Source: an uncultured Pelagibacteraceae bacterium (GTDB lineage Bacteria; Pseudomonadota; Alphaproteobacteria; Pelagibacterales; Pelagibacteraceae). From it: a DNA stretch of 64,000 bases. The DNA is taken from positions 1 to 64,000 of the forward strand of contig CACEKE010000007.1 of NCBI GenBank assembly GCA_902560075.1. The letters are read 5' to 3'. Both the position numbers and the translations under genes were made by a program. Below are positions 28,978-40,097 of the stretch, piece after piece (the stretch's first letter is position 1; each line of letters begins with the position of its first letter). The notes beneath the pieces were generated by a model. The model worked only from the letters and a program-made list of their open reading frames with translations. It did no database searches and was not told the origin of the DNA.

Positions 28978-30411
28978 TCAATTTTTCCACTCGGTGATTG
29001 TTTTAACTTCTAAATATTCATGAAGGCCCCATGTTCCTCCCTCACGTCCGTTTCCAGATTGTCTATATCCCCCGAAAGGTGTCCCTGAGTCTGCGGGTTT
29101 ATGATTTACATAAACAATTCCTGATCTTAATTTCTTTGAGACTCTTTTAGCTTTTTCCTTGTCTTCTGTTTGTAGATAATTTCCAAGCCCATATTCAGTA
29201 TCATTTGTTATTTTGATAGCTTCCTCTTCATTTTCGAAAGGTATTATAGACAAAACTGGACCAAATATTTCCTCTTTTGCTATTCTCATGTCATTATTTA
29301 CGTCAGTAAATACAGTTGGTTTTATAAAGTAGCCTTTTTTAAAGTTTTCAGGTTTGTCTGGTCCTCCTGCAACTAAAGTTGCACCCTCATCTATTCCACT
29401 TTTAATAAGACTTTGAATTTTATCAAACTGGGTTTTAGATATTACAGGACCAATATGTTCACCAGTTTTTGATGCTAAATCTACTTTAATTTTATTTGCT
29501 TCATCTGCAGCTTCCTCGACTGCTCTCTTGTAAATGGATTTTTCAACTAACATTCTTGTTGGTGCGTCACAAGATTGTCCCGAATTACTCATGACATTTC
29601 TAATTCCATCTCTAACCGCATCTGGATAGGAGTCTGCGAAAACAATATTTCCACCTTTGCCACCCAACTCTAAACAAACTCTTTTAATAGTATCAGCTGC
29701 ATTTTTAGTTATTAATTTTCCTGCTCTGGTAGAACCTGTAAAGGAAACCATATCAACATCAGGATGCCCTGATAAGTCTGTTCCAACTCCTGGACCATCT
29801 CCATTTACTAAATTAAAAACACCAGCAGGAAAACCTGCCTCATGTATCATTTCTGCAAATAACATTCCTGAAAGTGGAGCAATTTCTGAAGGCTTTAATA
29901 TCATAGTGCATCCTGTTGCAAATGCGGGTATCACCTTTAGTGCAATTTGATTAATAGGCCAGTTCCAAGGAGTTATTAAACCACATACTCCAATCGGTTC
30001 ATAAACAATGTGATTAACGGAACCATTATCAAATCCAGGTTCAAAGTTAAAATCTTTTAATCTTTTAATAAAATCCTCTATGTGACCTGCACCAGATGAA
30101 GTTTGATTTGCAGAGCACCAATCTTTAGGACAACCTAATTCAGTTGTAATTGCATCCGTCATATCATCCCATCTTGCTTTGTATATCTTTAGAAGTTTTT
30201 CTAATAATAGTAACCTTTCTTCTTTAGAAGTTTCTTTCCATGTTTCAAAGGCATTTCTTGCAGCCTTAATAGCAGAATTTGTATCATCTGAACTTCCTAA
30301 GTTTATAACAGCACACACCTCCTCAGTAGAGGGATTGATAACTTCAAAATTATTCGGATTTTTTGGATCTACCCATTCACCATTTATATAAAACTTTTTT
30401 TTATCTAACAT
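28978..30411 (-). CDS. Aldehyde dehydrogenase family protein
   Basis: PWNWPINQIALKVIPA, FTGSTRAGKLI, LELGGKGGNIV, NSGQSCDAPTRM. Confidence 0.95.
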   Translation of the reverse strand: MLDKKKFYINGEWVDPKNPNNFEVINPSTEEVCAVINLGSSDDTNSAIKAARNAFETWKETSKEERLLLLEKLLKIYKARWDDMTDAITTELGCPKDWCSANQTSSGAGHIEDFIKRLKDFNFEPGFDNGSVNHIVYEPIGVCGLITPWNWPINQIALKVIPAFATGCTMILKPSEIAPLSGMLFAEMIHEAGFPAGVFNLVNGDGPGVGTDLSGHPDVDMVSFTGSTRAGKLITKNAADTIKRVCLELGGKGGNIVFADSYPDAVRDGIRNVMSNSGQSCDAPTRMLVEKSIYKRAVEEAADEANKIKVDLASKTGEHIGPVISKTQFDKIQSLIKSGIDEGATLVAGGPDKPENFKKGYFIKPTVFTDVNNDMRIAKEEIFGPVLSIIPFENEEEAIKITNDTEYGLGNYLQTEDKEKAKRVSKKLRSGIVYVNHKPADSGTPFGGYRQSGNGREGGTWGLHEYLEVKTITEWKN

Positions 30412-30431
30412 AAATTATTGTAGCATAATTG

Positions 30432-31373
30432 TTAAATTTCATAACCTTTTTTTTGAATTTCAAAATCTTTTAACTCTTTTGGAAAACCTGGTGCTCGAAA
30501 TTTTAATTTATACTTATCCTCTAATCTTTTAACGACCATTGACGACCAAGCTCTGGATCCATATTGTTTTTGAGCTTTATTAAAAATGTTTAGAACAAAT
30601 GGTGATATTTCTAATGGTGTTTTTAGTTTTTTAGATAAATCATTAAATAATTTCATATCTTTTTTAACCAAATCCATTGTAAAATTAATATTATAAGACC
30701 CATTTAATATTACCTGACTTTCTGTTTCATGAACAAAGGAATTTCCGGATGAGGCGGCTATTCCTTTATAAACTTTATTTAAGTTTAATTTAGATTTTTT
30801 CGCTACAGTCCATGCTTCACCAAGTGCAGCTAGATGAACAGATGCTAGATAATTTGTTATAACTTTTAAAATTGATGCTGTACCTAATTCTCCAGTATAT
30901 AAAATTTTTCTGCCCATGCATTTTAAAACAGGCAAAACTTTTTTAAAAATTTTTTTGTCACCACCCGCAAAAATTGAAATATTTCCAGTTGCTGCTCTAT
31001 GGCAACCACCACTGACTGGTACATCAAGTGCATGAGAACCTTTTTTCTTGACCATAATTCCTATTCTTTTTACCTCTGATTGATCAGTTGTACTCATTTC
31101 AAGCCAAATTTTATTTTTTGACAAACCTTCAAGAACTCCATTTTTAGCAGTCATAACTTTAGAACATGCTTTAGGTGATGGAAGACAGGTAATAACTATG
31201 TCACTATTTTCTGCTAGTTCTTTTGGAGAGCTGGCAATAACTGCTCCTTTCTTCTTAAATTTTTTTGACAATTTGGCATCTAAATCTCTTACAATTACTT
31301 TATATCTACTCTTAATTAAGTTATTTGCTAGTTTTCCACCAACATTACCTAAGCCAATAAATCCTATTTTCAT
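30432..31373 (-). CDS. 3-hydroxyisobutyrate dehydrogenase-family NAD(P) oxidoreductase
   Basis: IGFIGLGNVGGKLANNL, DVPVSGG, KVITNYLASVHLAALGEA. Confidence 0.85.
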   Translation of the reverse strand: MKIGFIGLGNVGGKLANNLIKSRYKVIVRDLDAKLSKKFKKKGAVIASSPKELAENSDIVITCLPSPKACSKVMTAKNGVLEGLSKNKIWLEMSTTDQSEVKRIGIMVKKKGSHALDVPVSGGCHRAATGNISIFAGGDKKIFKKVLPVLKCMGRKILYTGELGTASILKVITNYLASVHLAALGEAWTVAKKSKLNLNKVYKGIAASSGNSFVHETESQVILNGSYNINFTMDLVKKDMKLFNDLSKKLKTPLEISPFVLNIFNKAQKQYGSRAWSSMVVKRLEDKYKLKFRAPGFPKELKDFEIQKKGYEI

Positions 31374-31426
31374 TTTTGTCTCATTCGTTAAAAATTATAA
31401 TTTAATAATATATTTAAAAAAATAAA

Positions 31427-31891
31427 ATGCATTTAAAAAGATTAACTTTAATTCTTATTATAATGTTTTATAGCTTGCCAGCTTTTGGCGAGATAATAAA
31501 ACCAAATAATGGGATAGAACCAATTCAAGTTGTAAAAATTCAATTAAGAGGGTTGATGAACAACGATGAACCTAATAAAGACAGTGGAATAGAACAAACA
31601 TGGGAATTTGCCCACCCAAACAATCAAAGATACACTGGGCCATTAGATAAATTCAAGTCGATGCTTAAGGGTGCATCATACTCAATGCTTTTAAATCACA
31701 AAGAGCATAAAGTAGATCAAATTTATTTAACAAAAGAAGTCGCAATGTATGAGGTAACTATAATGGATGAAGAAAAAAAATATTATAAATTTCAGTGGAA
31801 AGTTGAAAAATATAAATCGTCTGGACCTTTAAAAGATTGCTGGTTAACCACTTCAGTTTCTCAACCTTTAAACATGGGTTCATCAATATAA
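31427..31891 (+). CDS. DUF4864-like secreted protein
   Basis: Signal peptide; 'VVKIQLRGLMNN...GIEQTWEFAHPNNQRYTGPL'. Confidence 0.55.
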   Translation: MHLKRLTLILIIMFYSLPAFGEIIKPNNGIEPIQVVKIQLRGLMNNDEPNKDSGIEQTWEFAHPNNQRYTGPLDKFKSMLKGASYSMLLNHKEHKVDQIYLTKEVAMYEVTIMDEEKKYYKFQWKVEKYKSSGPLKDCWLTTSVSQPLNMGSSI

Positions 31892-32097
31892 TGGATAAGT
31901 GGCCTTTTTATAAAAAACTTCCTGTCTTGATGGCTATTCTATGTATACCACCAATTGGAGCAACCCAAATTGGATGGTATTTCTTTGGAAAGGTTATTGG
32001 ACTTAACTGCGGCATGGTAGCTGGAGCTATCAGTGTAAGCGTTGCAGCTTATTTGTTATACATTAGAGGTTGGAGAGATTCTGACGACGAACAATAG
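31891..32097 (+). CDS. Small membrane protein, unknown function
   Basis: 68 aa from ATG 31891 (tracked start 31837 overlaps upstream ORF); two TM segments. Confidence 0.55.
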   Translation: MDKWPFYKKLPVLMAILCIPPIGATQIGWYFFGKVIGLNCGMVAGAISVSVAAYLLYIRGWRDSDDEQ

Positions 32098-32140
32098 ATT
32101 TTTGTTTCGTAAAATATTAAAATTTAGTAGAAATCATTAA

Positions 32141-34573
32141 ATGAAAAATAAAGCAAAAGTTGTGGTAGTTGGTGGAGGTGTTGTAGGTGTAAGTGCACTG
32201 TATCACCTAGCAAAAAAAGGCTGGTCAGATGTTGTTTTGGTAGAAAGAAAAGAATTAACTTCGGGATCTACTTGGCATGCTGCTGGTTTACTCCCTTTGT
32301 TTAATATGAGTTACTCTGTTGGACAATTACATAAATATGCAGTGAATTTATACAAAACACTAGAAGAAGAGACAGGAAAAAATGTTGGTTTTAGTGTTGT
32401 TTCAAATATTAGATTAGCAAGCAATAAAGATAGAATGGACGAGTATTATCAATATGCAGGAGTTGCCCAAACTATTGGAGTAAAAGTAAATTTTTTAAAA
32501 CCTGAACAGGTAAAAGAAATTTGGCCTTTGTGTCATACAGATGATTTAGTAGGTGCTATTCAGCATCCTGAAGATGGGTATATACAGCCTGCAGATTTAA
32601 CGCAAGCATTAGCAACAGGAGCTAGAAATAGAGGTGCAGAAATTTATAGAAATACTTCGGTAGTTGGAATTAAACAAACTAAGACTGGTTGGGTAGTTGA
32701 AACTGACAAAGGGTCAATTGAGTGTGAACACATAATTTCATGTTCAGGTAATTTTGCAAGACAAACTGGAAAAATGGTTGGATTAGATATTCCAGTTATC
32801 CCTGTCGAACATCAGTATATTGTAACAGAACCACATCCAGAAATTCAAAAAAGAAAAAAAGATGGTTTGCCAGAAATGGGAGTTTTAAGAGATAGCGATA
32901 GTAGATGGTATATGAGAGAGGAAGCAGGTGGATTAATTTTAGGACCATACGAAGACGGTGCTCCAGCATGTTATGTTGATGGTCCATCAAAAGACTCTGA
33001 ATATGAACTTTTCCAAGAGGATTTAGAGAGACTTGCTCCGCATATAGAAGGCGCAATTCATCGTGTTCCAGCTTTTGGTGAAGTTGGAGTAAAAAAAGTT
33101 TACAACGGGGCTATTTGTTATACACCAGATGGTAATCCGATTGTTGGTCCTGCTTGGGGCTTGAAAAATTTTTGGATCAATGAAGGTCACAGTTTTGGAA
33201 TAACTGCAGCAGGTGGCGCAGGTTGGCAGCTTGCTGAATGGATAGTCGATGGAGAACCAACAATCGACATGTTAGGTGTTGAACCAAGAAGATATGGTGA
33301 TTATTGTTCAAAATCTTATCTAAAAGCTAAAAATGAAGAAGCTTACAGTCACGTTTTCATTACTCATTTTCCTGACGAAGAAAGACCAGCAGCTAGACCG
33401 TTAAGAACGGCCCCATGTTACGATCGTATGAAAAAACTAGGAGCGGTTTTTGGACAAAAATTTGGATGGGAAAGACCAAATTTTTTCGCAACTGATGGAA
33501 TGGAACAAAAAGATGATTGGTCCTTTAGAAGATCAAAATGGTTTAACGCAATTGAAAAGGAATGCAAAAATGTAAGAGAGAATGTTGGTTTGTTGGATAT
33601 GACTGCTTTTGCAAAGTGCAGAATTAAAGGTCCAAAGGCTGAGGAATTCTTAGATAATCTTGTAGCAAATAAACTACCAAAGAAAGTTGGAAGAATTAAT
33701 TTATGTCATGCACTAAATACTAAAGGTGGTGTTCATTCAGAATTTACAATAATGAGAGAGTCAGAAAATAGTTTTTATCTAGTTTCAGCTGGTGCTTTTC
33801 AAAGATTAGATCATGATTGGATATTAAAATGGATGCCAAAAGATGGGTCTGTTCAATTTGAAAATCTAACTAATAGTACAGGTGTGTTGGTAGTTTCAGG
33901 TCCTAAAGCTAGAGAATTAATGACAAGGGTTTCTAAGGATGATTTTTCAAATGAAAATTTTAAATGGTTAAGTGCAAAAAATGTTGACGTAGGTTATGCA
34001 CCAGTTAATGCTATGAGGGTAAACTTTGTTGGTGAGCTAGGATGGGAACTTCATCATCCAATTGAGTATCAAAACCATATATTCGATAAATTAATGGAGG
34101 CGGGACAAGATTTAGGTATTAAGCCCTTTGGTATAAGGGCAATGAATAGTTTAAGAGTTGAAAAGTCATATAAATTGGTTGGTACTGAACTTTCCATTGA
34201 ATACTCACCGTATGAAAGTGGTTTAGATAGGTTTGTTCATCCTAATAAAGGAAGTTTCATAGGACTTGAGGCATTAAATAAATGGAGAGAAAAAGGTTTT
34301 GATAACAAGCTAGTAACTTTAGAGGTGCATAATATAGAAGATGCTGATGTATTAGGAAACAATCCAATATATGAAAACGGAAGTGTTATTGGAAGAGCAA
34401 CAGGTGGTGATTATGGTTTTAGACTTGGAAAATCAATTGCATTAGGAATGGTTAAGCCTGATTTAGCTAACGTTGGACAAAAATTAAAAGTAGAAATTTT
34501 AGGAAAAAAACATGAGGCTACTATTTTAGATGAAAGCCCTTATGACCCTGAAAATAAATTGTTAAGAGCATAA
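32141..34573 (+). CDS. Dimethylglycine/sarcosine dehydrogenase-like FAD protein with GcvT domain
   Basis: [46 protein letters not shown]; GcvT-type C-terminal half. Confidence 0.85.
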   Translation: MKNKAKVVVVGGGVVGVSALYHLAKKGWSDVVLVERKELTSGSTWHAAGLLPLFNMSYSVGQLHKYAVNLYKTLEEETGKNVGFSVVSNIRLASNKDRMDEYYQYAGVAQTIGVKVNFLKPEQVKEIWPLCHTDDLVGAIQHPEDGYIQPADLTQALATGARNRGAEIYRNTSVVGIKQTKTGWVVETDKGSIECEHIISCSGNFARQTGKMVGLDIPVIPVEHQYIVTEPHPEIQKRKKDGLPEMGVLRDSDSRWYMREEAGGLILGPYEDGAPACYVDGPSKDSEYELFQEDLERLAPHIEGAIHRVPAFGEVGVKKVYNGAICYTPDGNPIVGPAWGLKNFWINEGHSFGITAAGGAGWQLAEWIVDGEPTIDMLGVEPRRYGDYCSKSYLKAKNEEAYSHVFITHFPDEERPAARPLRTAPCYDRMKKLGAVFGQKFGWERPNFFATDGMEQKDDWSFRRSKWFNAIEKECKNVRENVGLLDMTAFAKCRIKGPKAEEFLDNLVANKLPKKVGRINLCHALNTKGGVHSEFTIMRESENSFYLVSAGAFQRLDHDWILKWMPKDGSVQFENLTNSTGVLVVSGPKARELMTRVSKDDFSNENFKWLSAKNVDVGYAPVNAMRVNFVGELGWELHHPIEYQNHIFDKLMEAGQDLGIKPFGIRAMNSLRVEKSYKLVGTELSIEYSPYESGLDRFVHPNKGSFIGLEALNKWREKGFDNKLVTLEVHNIEDADVLGNNPIYENGSVIGRATGGDYGFRLGKSIALGMVKPDLANVGQKLKVEILGKKHEATILDESPYDPENKLLRA

Positions 34574-35322
34574 TGAAAATATTAGTAGCAGTAAAAAGAG
34601 TTATTGATTACAACGTCCAAATAAGAGTTAAAGAAGACAATAGTGGTATCGTAACTGATAATGTTAAAATGTCTACAAATCCACCAGACGATAATGCGAT
34701 TGAAGAAGCAGTAAAAATAAAAGAGGCTGGTAAAGCTACAGAAATAGTTGCTATCACAATAGGGGATGATAAAGCACAGGAAACAGTTCGAAAAGCATTA
34801 GCGGTTGGAGCTGATAGAGGAATTCATGTTAAAGCTGATGGGATTATTGAACCATTAGCTGTATCAAAAATTTTAAAAGCAGTTGTAGAGAAAGAAAACC
34901 CTGACTTAGTATTCATGGGAAAACAAGCAATCGATGACGATTGTAACCAAACTGGGCAAATGTTGGCTGCATTATTAAATTGGCCACAAGCAACTTTCGC
35001 ATCAAAAATTGATGTGAAAGATAAAAGTTTAGAAGTAACAAGAGAAGTAGACGAGGGTCTAGAAACAATAGAGGTAAATATTCCAGCTATTGTAACCTGT
35101 GATTTAAGATTAAATGAACCCAGGTACGCTTCATTACCAAACATAATGAAAGCTAAAAAAAAACCATTAGATCAAATGAGTGCTACGGATTTAGGAGTTG
35201 ATACCAAACCAAGAATCGAGCAAATTAAGGTTGAGGAACCACCAAAAAGAAAAGCAGGAATTAAAGTTGCTAATGTTGCAGAATTGGTCAATAAATTAAA
35301 AAATGAGGCAAAAGTAATCTAA
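34573..35322 (+). CDS. etfB: Electron transfer flavoprotein beta subunit
   Basis: [41 protein letters not shown]. Confidence 0.95.
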   Translation: MKILVAVKRVIDYNVQIRVKEDNSGIVTDNVKMSTNPPDDNAIEEAVKIKEAGKATEIVAITIGDDKAQETVRKALAVGADRGIHVKADGIIEPLAVSKILKAVVEKENPDLVFMGKQAIDDDCNQTGQMLAALLNWPQATFASKIDVKDKSLEVTREVDEGLETIEVNIPAIVTCDLRLNEPRYASLPNIMKAKKKPLDQMSATDLGVDTKPRIEQIKVEEPPKRKAGIKVANVAELVNKLKNEAKVI

Positions 35323-36275
35323 TGTCAGTATTATTAATCGCAGAGCACAATAACAAAGAGTTAAAACCATTTACTCTTAATGTAATAAATGCTGCAACAC
35401 AAATTGATCAAGATACACATGTATTGTTAATTGGTCATAATGCAGACTCTGTTGCTAAATCAATATCAGAGGTATCAGGTGTAAAAAAAGTCATTCATGT
35501 AGACAGCCCAATTTACGAAAATTACGTTGCAGAAAATTATGTGCCAGTAATTTTAAAAAATGCAGAAAATTATTCACATATAGTCAGTGCTGCTAACACC
35601 TTTGGAAAAAATTTAATGCCTAGAGTTGCAGCAAATTTAGACACTTCTCAAGTAAGTGACATAATAAAAGTATTATCAGCTGATACTTTTCTAAGACCAA
35701 TTTATGCAGGTAATGCATTTGCTACGGTTAAAACAAATGACCCAAAAAAATGTATAACAGTAAGACCTACATCTTTTGATCCCGCACCTTCTACCGGAGG
35801 CTCTGCAGAAATTGTTAAAGGTGATCCAGGCGAAGAATATTCATTAACTAAATTTGTAAAAAAAGAGGAAATTAAATCTGATAGACCCGAACTTGGCACA
35901 GCTAGAATAGTGATATCAGGAGGGAGAGGTCTGCAAAGTGGTGAAAATTTTAAACTAATTACTGCTGTTGCTGATAAATTAAACGCAGCAATTGGTGCAT
36001 CTAGAGCAGCGGTTGATGCAGGATATATTACTAACGACCATCAAGTTGGACAGACAGGCAAAGTTGTTGTTCCTGATTTATATATCGCAGTTGGTATTTC
36101 AGGTGCAATTCAACACCTAGCAGGAATGAAAGAGAGTAAAGTAATTGTCGCAATTAATAAAGATGGTGAAGCACCTATTTTTAGCGTTGCAGATTACGGT
36201 TTAGAAGCTGATCTTTTTGAGGCGCTACCTCAATTCTTAGAAGAGTTGAACAAATTAAACACTATACAAAAATAG
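35322..36275 (+). CDS. etfA: Electron transfer flavoprotein alpha subunit
   Basis: SGGRGLQSGENF, GQTGKVVVPDLYIAVGISGAIQHLAGM. Confidence 0.95.
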   Translation: MSVLLIAEHNNKELKPFTLNVINAATQIDQDTHVLLIGHNADSVAKSISEVSGVKKVIHVDSPIYENYVAENYVPVILKNAENYSHIVSAANTFGKNLMPRVAANLDTSQVSDIIKVLSADTFLRPIYAGNAFATVKTNDPKKCITVRPTSFDPAPSTGGSAEIVKGDPGEEYSLTKFVKKEEIKSDRPELGTARIVISGGRGLQSGENFKLITAVADKLNAAIGASRAAVDAGYITNDHQVGQTGKVVVPDLYIAVGISGAIQHLAGMKESKVIVAINKDGEAPIFSVADYGLEADLFEALPQFLEELNKLNTIQK

Positions 36276-36296
36276 TAAATACTGTAAAAAAATCAT

Positions 36297-37916
36297 ATGT
36301 CCAGAGAAGTAATGGAATATGATGTTGTAATTGTTGGAGGTGGACCATCAGGTCTTTCAGCTGCAATTAAATTAAAACAACTTAATCCAGAAACCAATGT
36401 ATGTGTTTTAGAAAAAGCATCTGAGATTGGTGCACATATTTTATCCGGAAATGTATTTGAAACAAAAGCATTAGATGAGTTATTTCCAAATTGGAAAGAA
36501 TTAAATACGCCCGTTAAAACTAAAGTTACAAAAGAAAAATTTTTATTTTTAGGAAAAACCAAATCATTTAGTTGGCCAACATGGTTGTTACCTAAAGTTC
36601 AAAAAAACCATAACAATTACATAATTAGTTTAGCTAATATGTGTAGATGGTTGGCAGAGCAAGCAGAAGCTCTTGGTGTTGAAATTTTTCCAGGTTTTCC
36701 TGCTAATGAAATTATTTATAATGATGATGGATCTGTGAAAGGTGTTGCTACCCAAGATATGGGTATTGATAAAGAGGGCAATAAAAAAGATAGTTTCGAG
36801 TCTGGTATTGAGCTTCATGCCAAAGTTACAGTGTTTGCAGAAGGTTGCAGGGGCCATCTTGGAAAACAATTAATAAAACAATTTGAATTAAATAAAGGAA
36901 AAGATCCACAACAATATGGAATTGGTCTTAAAGAGATTTGGGAAGTTAATGAAAACCAACATGAAGAAGGTCTTGTAATGCACACTGCGGGATGGCCGTT
37001 AGATAATAAAACATATGGTGGAAGCTTTATGTATCATGCAGAAAATAAACAAATTTTTTTAGGATATGTTATTGGTTTAGATTATAAAAATCCTCATTTA
37101 TCTCCTTTCGATGAGTTTCAGAGATTTAAAACACACCCATCAATTAAAAAATATATAGAAGGCGGAAAAAGAATTTCATATGGAGCTAGGGCTTTAATAG
37201 AAGGAGGTCTGCAAAGTCTTCCACAAATGTTTATGCCAGGAGCATTATTAATTGGATGCGATGCTGGAACACTAAATATGCCTAAGATTAAAGGCTCCCA
37301 TACAGCAATGAAAAGTGGAATGATAGCAGCAGAGACTATTATAGAGCATTTAAAAAATAAAAAACCTTTATCTATTTATGAGGAAAAATTTAAAAAATCC
37401 TGGGTATACGAAGAATTATTTGCTGCAAGAAATGTTAAACCAAGTTTTAGTTGGGGACTGATTTTAGGAATTATTTTTACGGGTATAGACCAAATATTAT
37501 TTAGAGGTAAACTTCCTTTCACTTTGAGTCATAAACATGCTGATCATGAGGCTTTAATGCCAGCAGATAAAATGCCTAAAATTGATTACCCTAAGCCTGA
37601 TAATGTTTTAACTTTTGATAAGACAAGTTCTGTTTACTTGACAGGCACCAATCACACAGATAATCAACCTGTTCATTTACACTTAAAAAACCCAGAATTA
37701 CCAATAAGTTTTAATGTAGCTAAATATGATGAGCCAGCTCAAAGATACTGTCCAGCGGGTGTTTACGAGGTTCAAAAAGAAAATGACGTGTTAAAATTTG
37801 TAATCAACTCACAAAATTGCATACACTGTAAAACTTGTGATATTAAAGAGCCTTCTCAAAACATCAATTGGGTCACTCCAGAGGGTGGGGGCGGTCCTAG
37901 ATATGGCAATATGTAA
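36297..37916 (+). CDS. Electron transfer flavoprotein-ubiquinone oxidoreductase
   Basis: VIVGGGPSGLSAAIKLKQ; C-terminal ferredoxin-like NSQNCIHCKTCDIKEPSQNINWVTPEGGGGPRY. Confidence 0.95.
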   Translation: MSREVMEYDVVIVGGGPSGLSAAIKLKQLNPETNVCVLEKASEIGAHILSGNVFETKALDELFPNWKELNTPVKTKVTKEKFLFLGKTKSFSWPTWLLPKVQKNHNNYIISLANMCRWLAEQAEALGVEIFPGFPANEIIYNDDGSVKGVATQDMGIDKEGNKKDSFESGIELHAKVTVFAEGCRGHLGKQLIKQFELNKGKDPQQYGIGLKEIWEVNENQHEEGLVMHTAGWPLDNKTYGGSFMYHAENKQIFLGYVIGLDYKNPHLSPFDEFQRFKTHPSIKKYIEGGKRISYGARALIEGGLQSLPQMFMPGALLIGCDAGTLNMPKIKGSHTAMKSGMIAAETIIEHLKNKKPLSIYEEKFKKSWVYEELFAARNVKPSFSWGLILGIIFTGIDQILFRGKLPFTLSHKHADHEALMPADKMPKIDYPKPDNVLTFDKTSSVYLTGTNHTDNQPVHLHLKNPELPISFNVAKYDEPAQRYCPAGVYEVQKENDVLKFVINSQNCIHCKTCDIKEPSQNINWVTPEGGGGPRYGNM

Positions 37917-38288
37917 TTAAGAAAGATCTTTCGCAAATCTTTTTAAAGTCTCTATTGGAATAATTTTCAAAGTATTTACGTGAGTTCTTTTTAGGAATAT
38001 TGGACAACCTTTTCCTGCCTCAACAGCTCTAGCAAACCAACTTGCACAGACACACCATTTATCACCATTTTTTAAACCTGGAAATCCATGATTTGGGTGT
38101 GGAGTAATTAAATCGTTGCCAGCATTTTTACACCACTCAAGAAACTCATCATTTACCTGCACACAAACTGTATGTAATCCCTTATCATTTTCATCTGTGT
38201 TGCAACATCCGTCCCTAAACCAACCAGTAAGAGGCGTATTAGAACATAGTTCCAAATCTTCACCAAGTACATTTTTTTGTTTACTCAT
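37917..38288 (-). CDS. DUF2237 family protein
   Basis: NVLGEDLELCSNTPLTGWFRDGCCNTDENDKGLHTVCVQV...GDKWCVCASWF. Confidence 0.8.
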   Translation of the reverse strand: MSKQKNVLGEDLELCSNTPLTGWFRDGCCNTDENDKGLHTVCVQVNDEFLEWCKNAGNDLITPHPNHGFPGLKNGDKWCVCASWFARAVEAGKGCPIFLKRTHVNTLKIIPIETLKRFAKDLS

Positions 38289-38919
38289 AAACGTTATAAA
38301 TACTTTGATCTATTTTTGCGTTAAAAGAAATAGATCTTCTCTCCTCTAAAGATTTTTTAAAAGGAAAAACACTATGCATTAAATAATTTGGAAAAAAATA
38401 AAAATCACCTACAACTGGTTTAATATTAAGAGTTGAATGATTTAAAAACATTCTTGAACCATGAATTAATTGTAAGTTTCCACCCCTATATTCTTTATTT
38501 CTTTTTTTTTGAACGTGTAAACCTAAATCCTTTGGAACTTTTAAGAATCCAGCACCTGCAATATGTCCCCCATGCCAGTGGGTTGGATTATATTCATTCT
38601 TAAATTGTCTTACCACCCATGAATTCATAACATTAATTTTTTTAACTTTTTTATTTGTTTCAATTTCAAGCCACCGTTTGACCGACGATTTAATAAAATT
38701 TTCCCAACCAGTTACTTTCATTATTTTTTTTTCAAGCCTAAATTCTTGACTTACATCTCCAACGAGATTTTCTCCGTAGTCAAGTTTATTAGATTTTGTT
38801 TTACTTTTAACTACATCATCTATGTATTTATTAAGTTTATTTACAATTGATATAGGAATTCTAACTTTTAAAACAGATGGACCAAATCTTTTTATAATTT
38901 TAAAATTTTTTTTTTTCAT
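38281..38919 (-). CDS. Putative 2OG-Fe(II) oxygenase
   Basis: THWHGGHIAGAGFLKVP...GDFYFFPNYLMHSVFPF...RRSISFN. Confidence 0.6.
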   Translation of the reverse strand: MKKKNFKIIKRFGPSVLKVRIPISIVNKLNKYIDDVVKSKTKSNKLDYGENLVGDVSQEFRLEKKIMKVTGWENFIKSSVKRWLEIETNKKVKKINVMNSWVVRQFKNEYNPTHWHGGHIAGAGFLKVPKDLGLHVQKKRNKEYRGGNLQLIHGSRMFLNHSTLNIKPVVGDFYFFPNYLMHSVFPFKKSLEERRSISFNAKIDQSIYNVYE

Positions 38920-38927
38920 GAATTATT

Positions 38928-39395
38928 TTAAATTTTAGTAGGATTTGGTTGTCCCTTATATACTTCTTCAGGATCAAATTTCTTCTCTTTTTCCTCGAAG
39001 TTCATCTCGACATTGCGTCCGTTTTCTATTTTGCCAAGTGGAATTGATCTGTAAAAGCAGGATCTATACCCTACGTGACAGCTAGATCCTTTGCCAATAT
39101 CTACACTCATCCAAACCGTATCTTGATCGTCATCTACTCTAAGTTCCTTTACTATTTGAACAAAACCACTTGTTTTACCTTTGTGCCAAATTTCCTTTCT
39201 TGATCTGCTCCAATAGTGAGCCTCTTTAGTCTCAATAGTTAACTTTAGTGCTTCCATATTCATGTAGCCATGCATTAATACCTCTTTAGTATTTGCGCAA
39301 GTTGTCACAACTGGTATCAAACCATCATTGTCAAATTTTGGTGAAAGTAGGTTACCTTCCTCTATTTCAGCTACATTTTCTCTTTTTTTAAACAT
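38928..39395 (-). CDS. hisI: Phosphoribosyl-AMP cyclohydrolase
   Basis: AHYWSRSRKEIWHKGKTSG, DDDQDTVWMSVDIGKGSSCHVGYRSCFYR. Confidence 0.9.
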   Translation of the reverse strand: MFKKRENVAEIEEGNLLSPKFDNDGLIPVVTTCANTKEVLMHGYMNMEALKLTIETKEAHYWSRSRKEIWHKGKTSGFVQIVKELRVDDDQDTVWMSVDIGKGSSCHVGYRSCFYRSIPLGKIENGRNVEMNFEEKEKKFDPEEVYKGQPNPTKI

Positions 39396-39466
39396 ACATT
39401 ATTTTATTAGCATATTTCGGAATATATTAAATATTTTAAAAATAAAGATTTATATATATAACGTTT

Positions 39467-40078
39467 TTGATGAAATCTGAAAAAAACAAAATTGTAAGTT
39501 TTAAAGAAAATTCTAAAATTTCCGATCATGAAGCAGAAGAAGCTTTTAAGACAATACTTAGATGGATTGGTGAAGATCCATCAAGAGAAGGTTTAATAGA
39601 AACTCCAAAAAGAGTATCCAAGGCTTTTAAAGAATATTTCAAAGGATACAATGAAGATCCTCACAAAATTTTAGATAAAACTTTTGGCGATGTTGAAGGT
39701 TACGATGACATGGTTGTTCAAAAAAACATATCTGTACAAAGTCATTGTGAGCACCACATGGCACCTATAATTGGAATTGCACATGTGGCGTATATTCCAA
39801 ATCAAAGAGTTGTTGGTTTAAGTAAACTTGCAAGAGTTGTGGAGGTTTTTTCTAAAAGACTTCAGACACAAGAGAGACTTACAATGCAAATAGCTACAAC
39901 TTTAATGGATACATTAGACGCGAAAGGAGTAGCAGTAACTATAGACTCAACTCATCAGTGCATGACAATGCGTGGAATAAAAAAAGAGCAAGCGACTACT
40001 GTTACAAACTATTACTTAGGACAATTCAAAGAAGATTTAAGCTATCAAAATAGATATTTGCGATTTATCAGTAAATAA
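39467..40078 (+). CDS. folE: GTP cyclohydrolase I
   Basis: VQSHCEHHMAPIIGIAHVAYIPNQRVVGLSKLAR, STHQCMTMRGI. Confidence 0.95.
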   Translation: MMKSEKNKIVSFKENSKISDHEAEEAFKTILRWIGEDPSREGLIETPKRVSKAFKEYFKGYNEDPHKILDKTFGDVEGYDDMVVQKNISVQSHCEHHMAPIIGIAHVAYIPNQRVVGLSKLARVVEVFSKRLQTQERLTMQIATTLMDTLDAKGVAVTIDSTHQCMTMRGIKKEQATTVTNYYLGQFKEDLSYQNRYLRFISK

Positions 40079-40097
40079 TATTAAATATTCATTATAA

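Noticed and set aside
34824-35144. 106-aa minus-strand ORF
   Set aside because: Antisense to etfB; low-complexity shadow translation.
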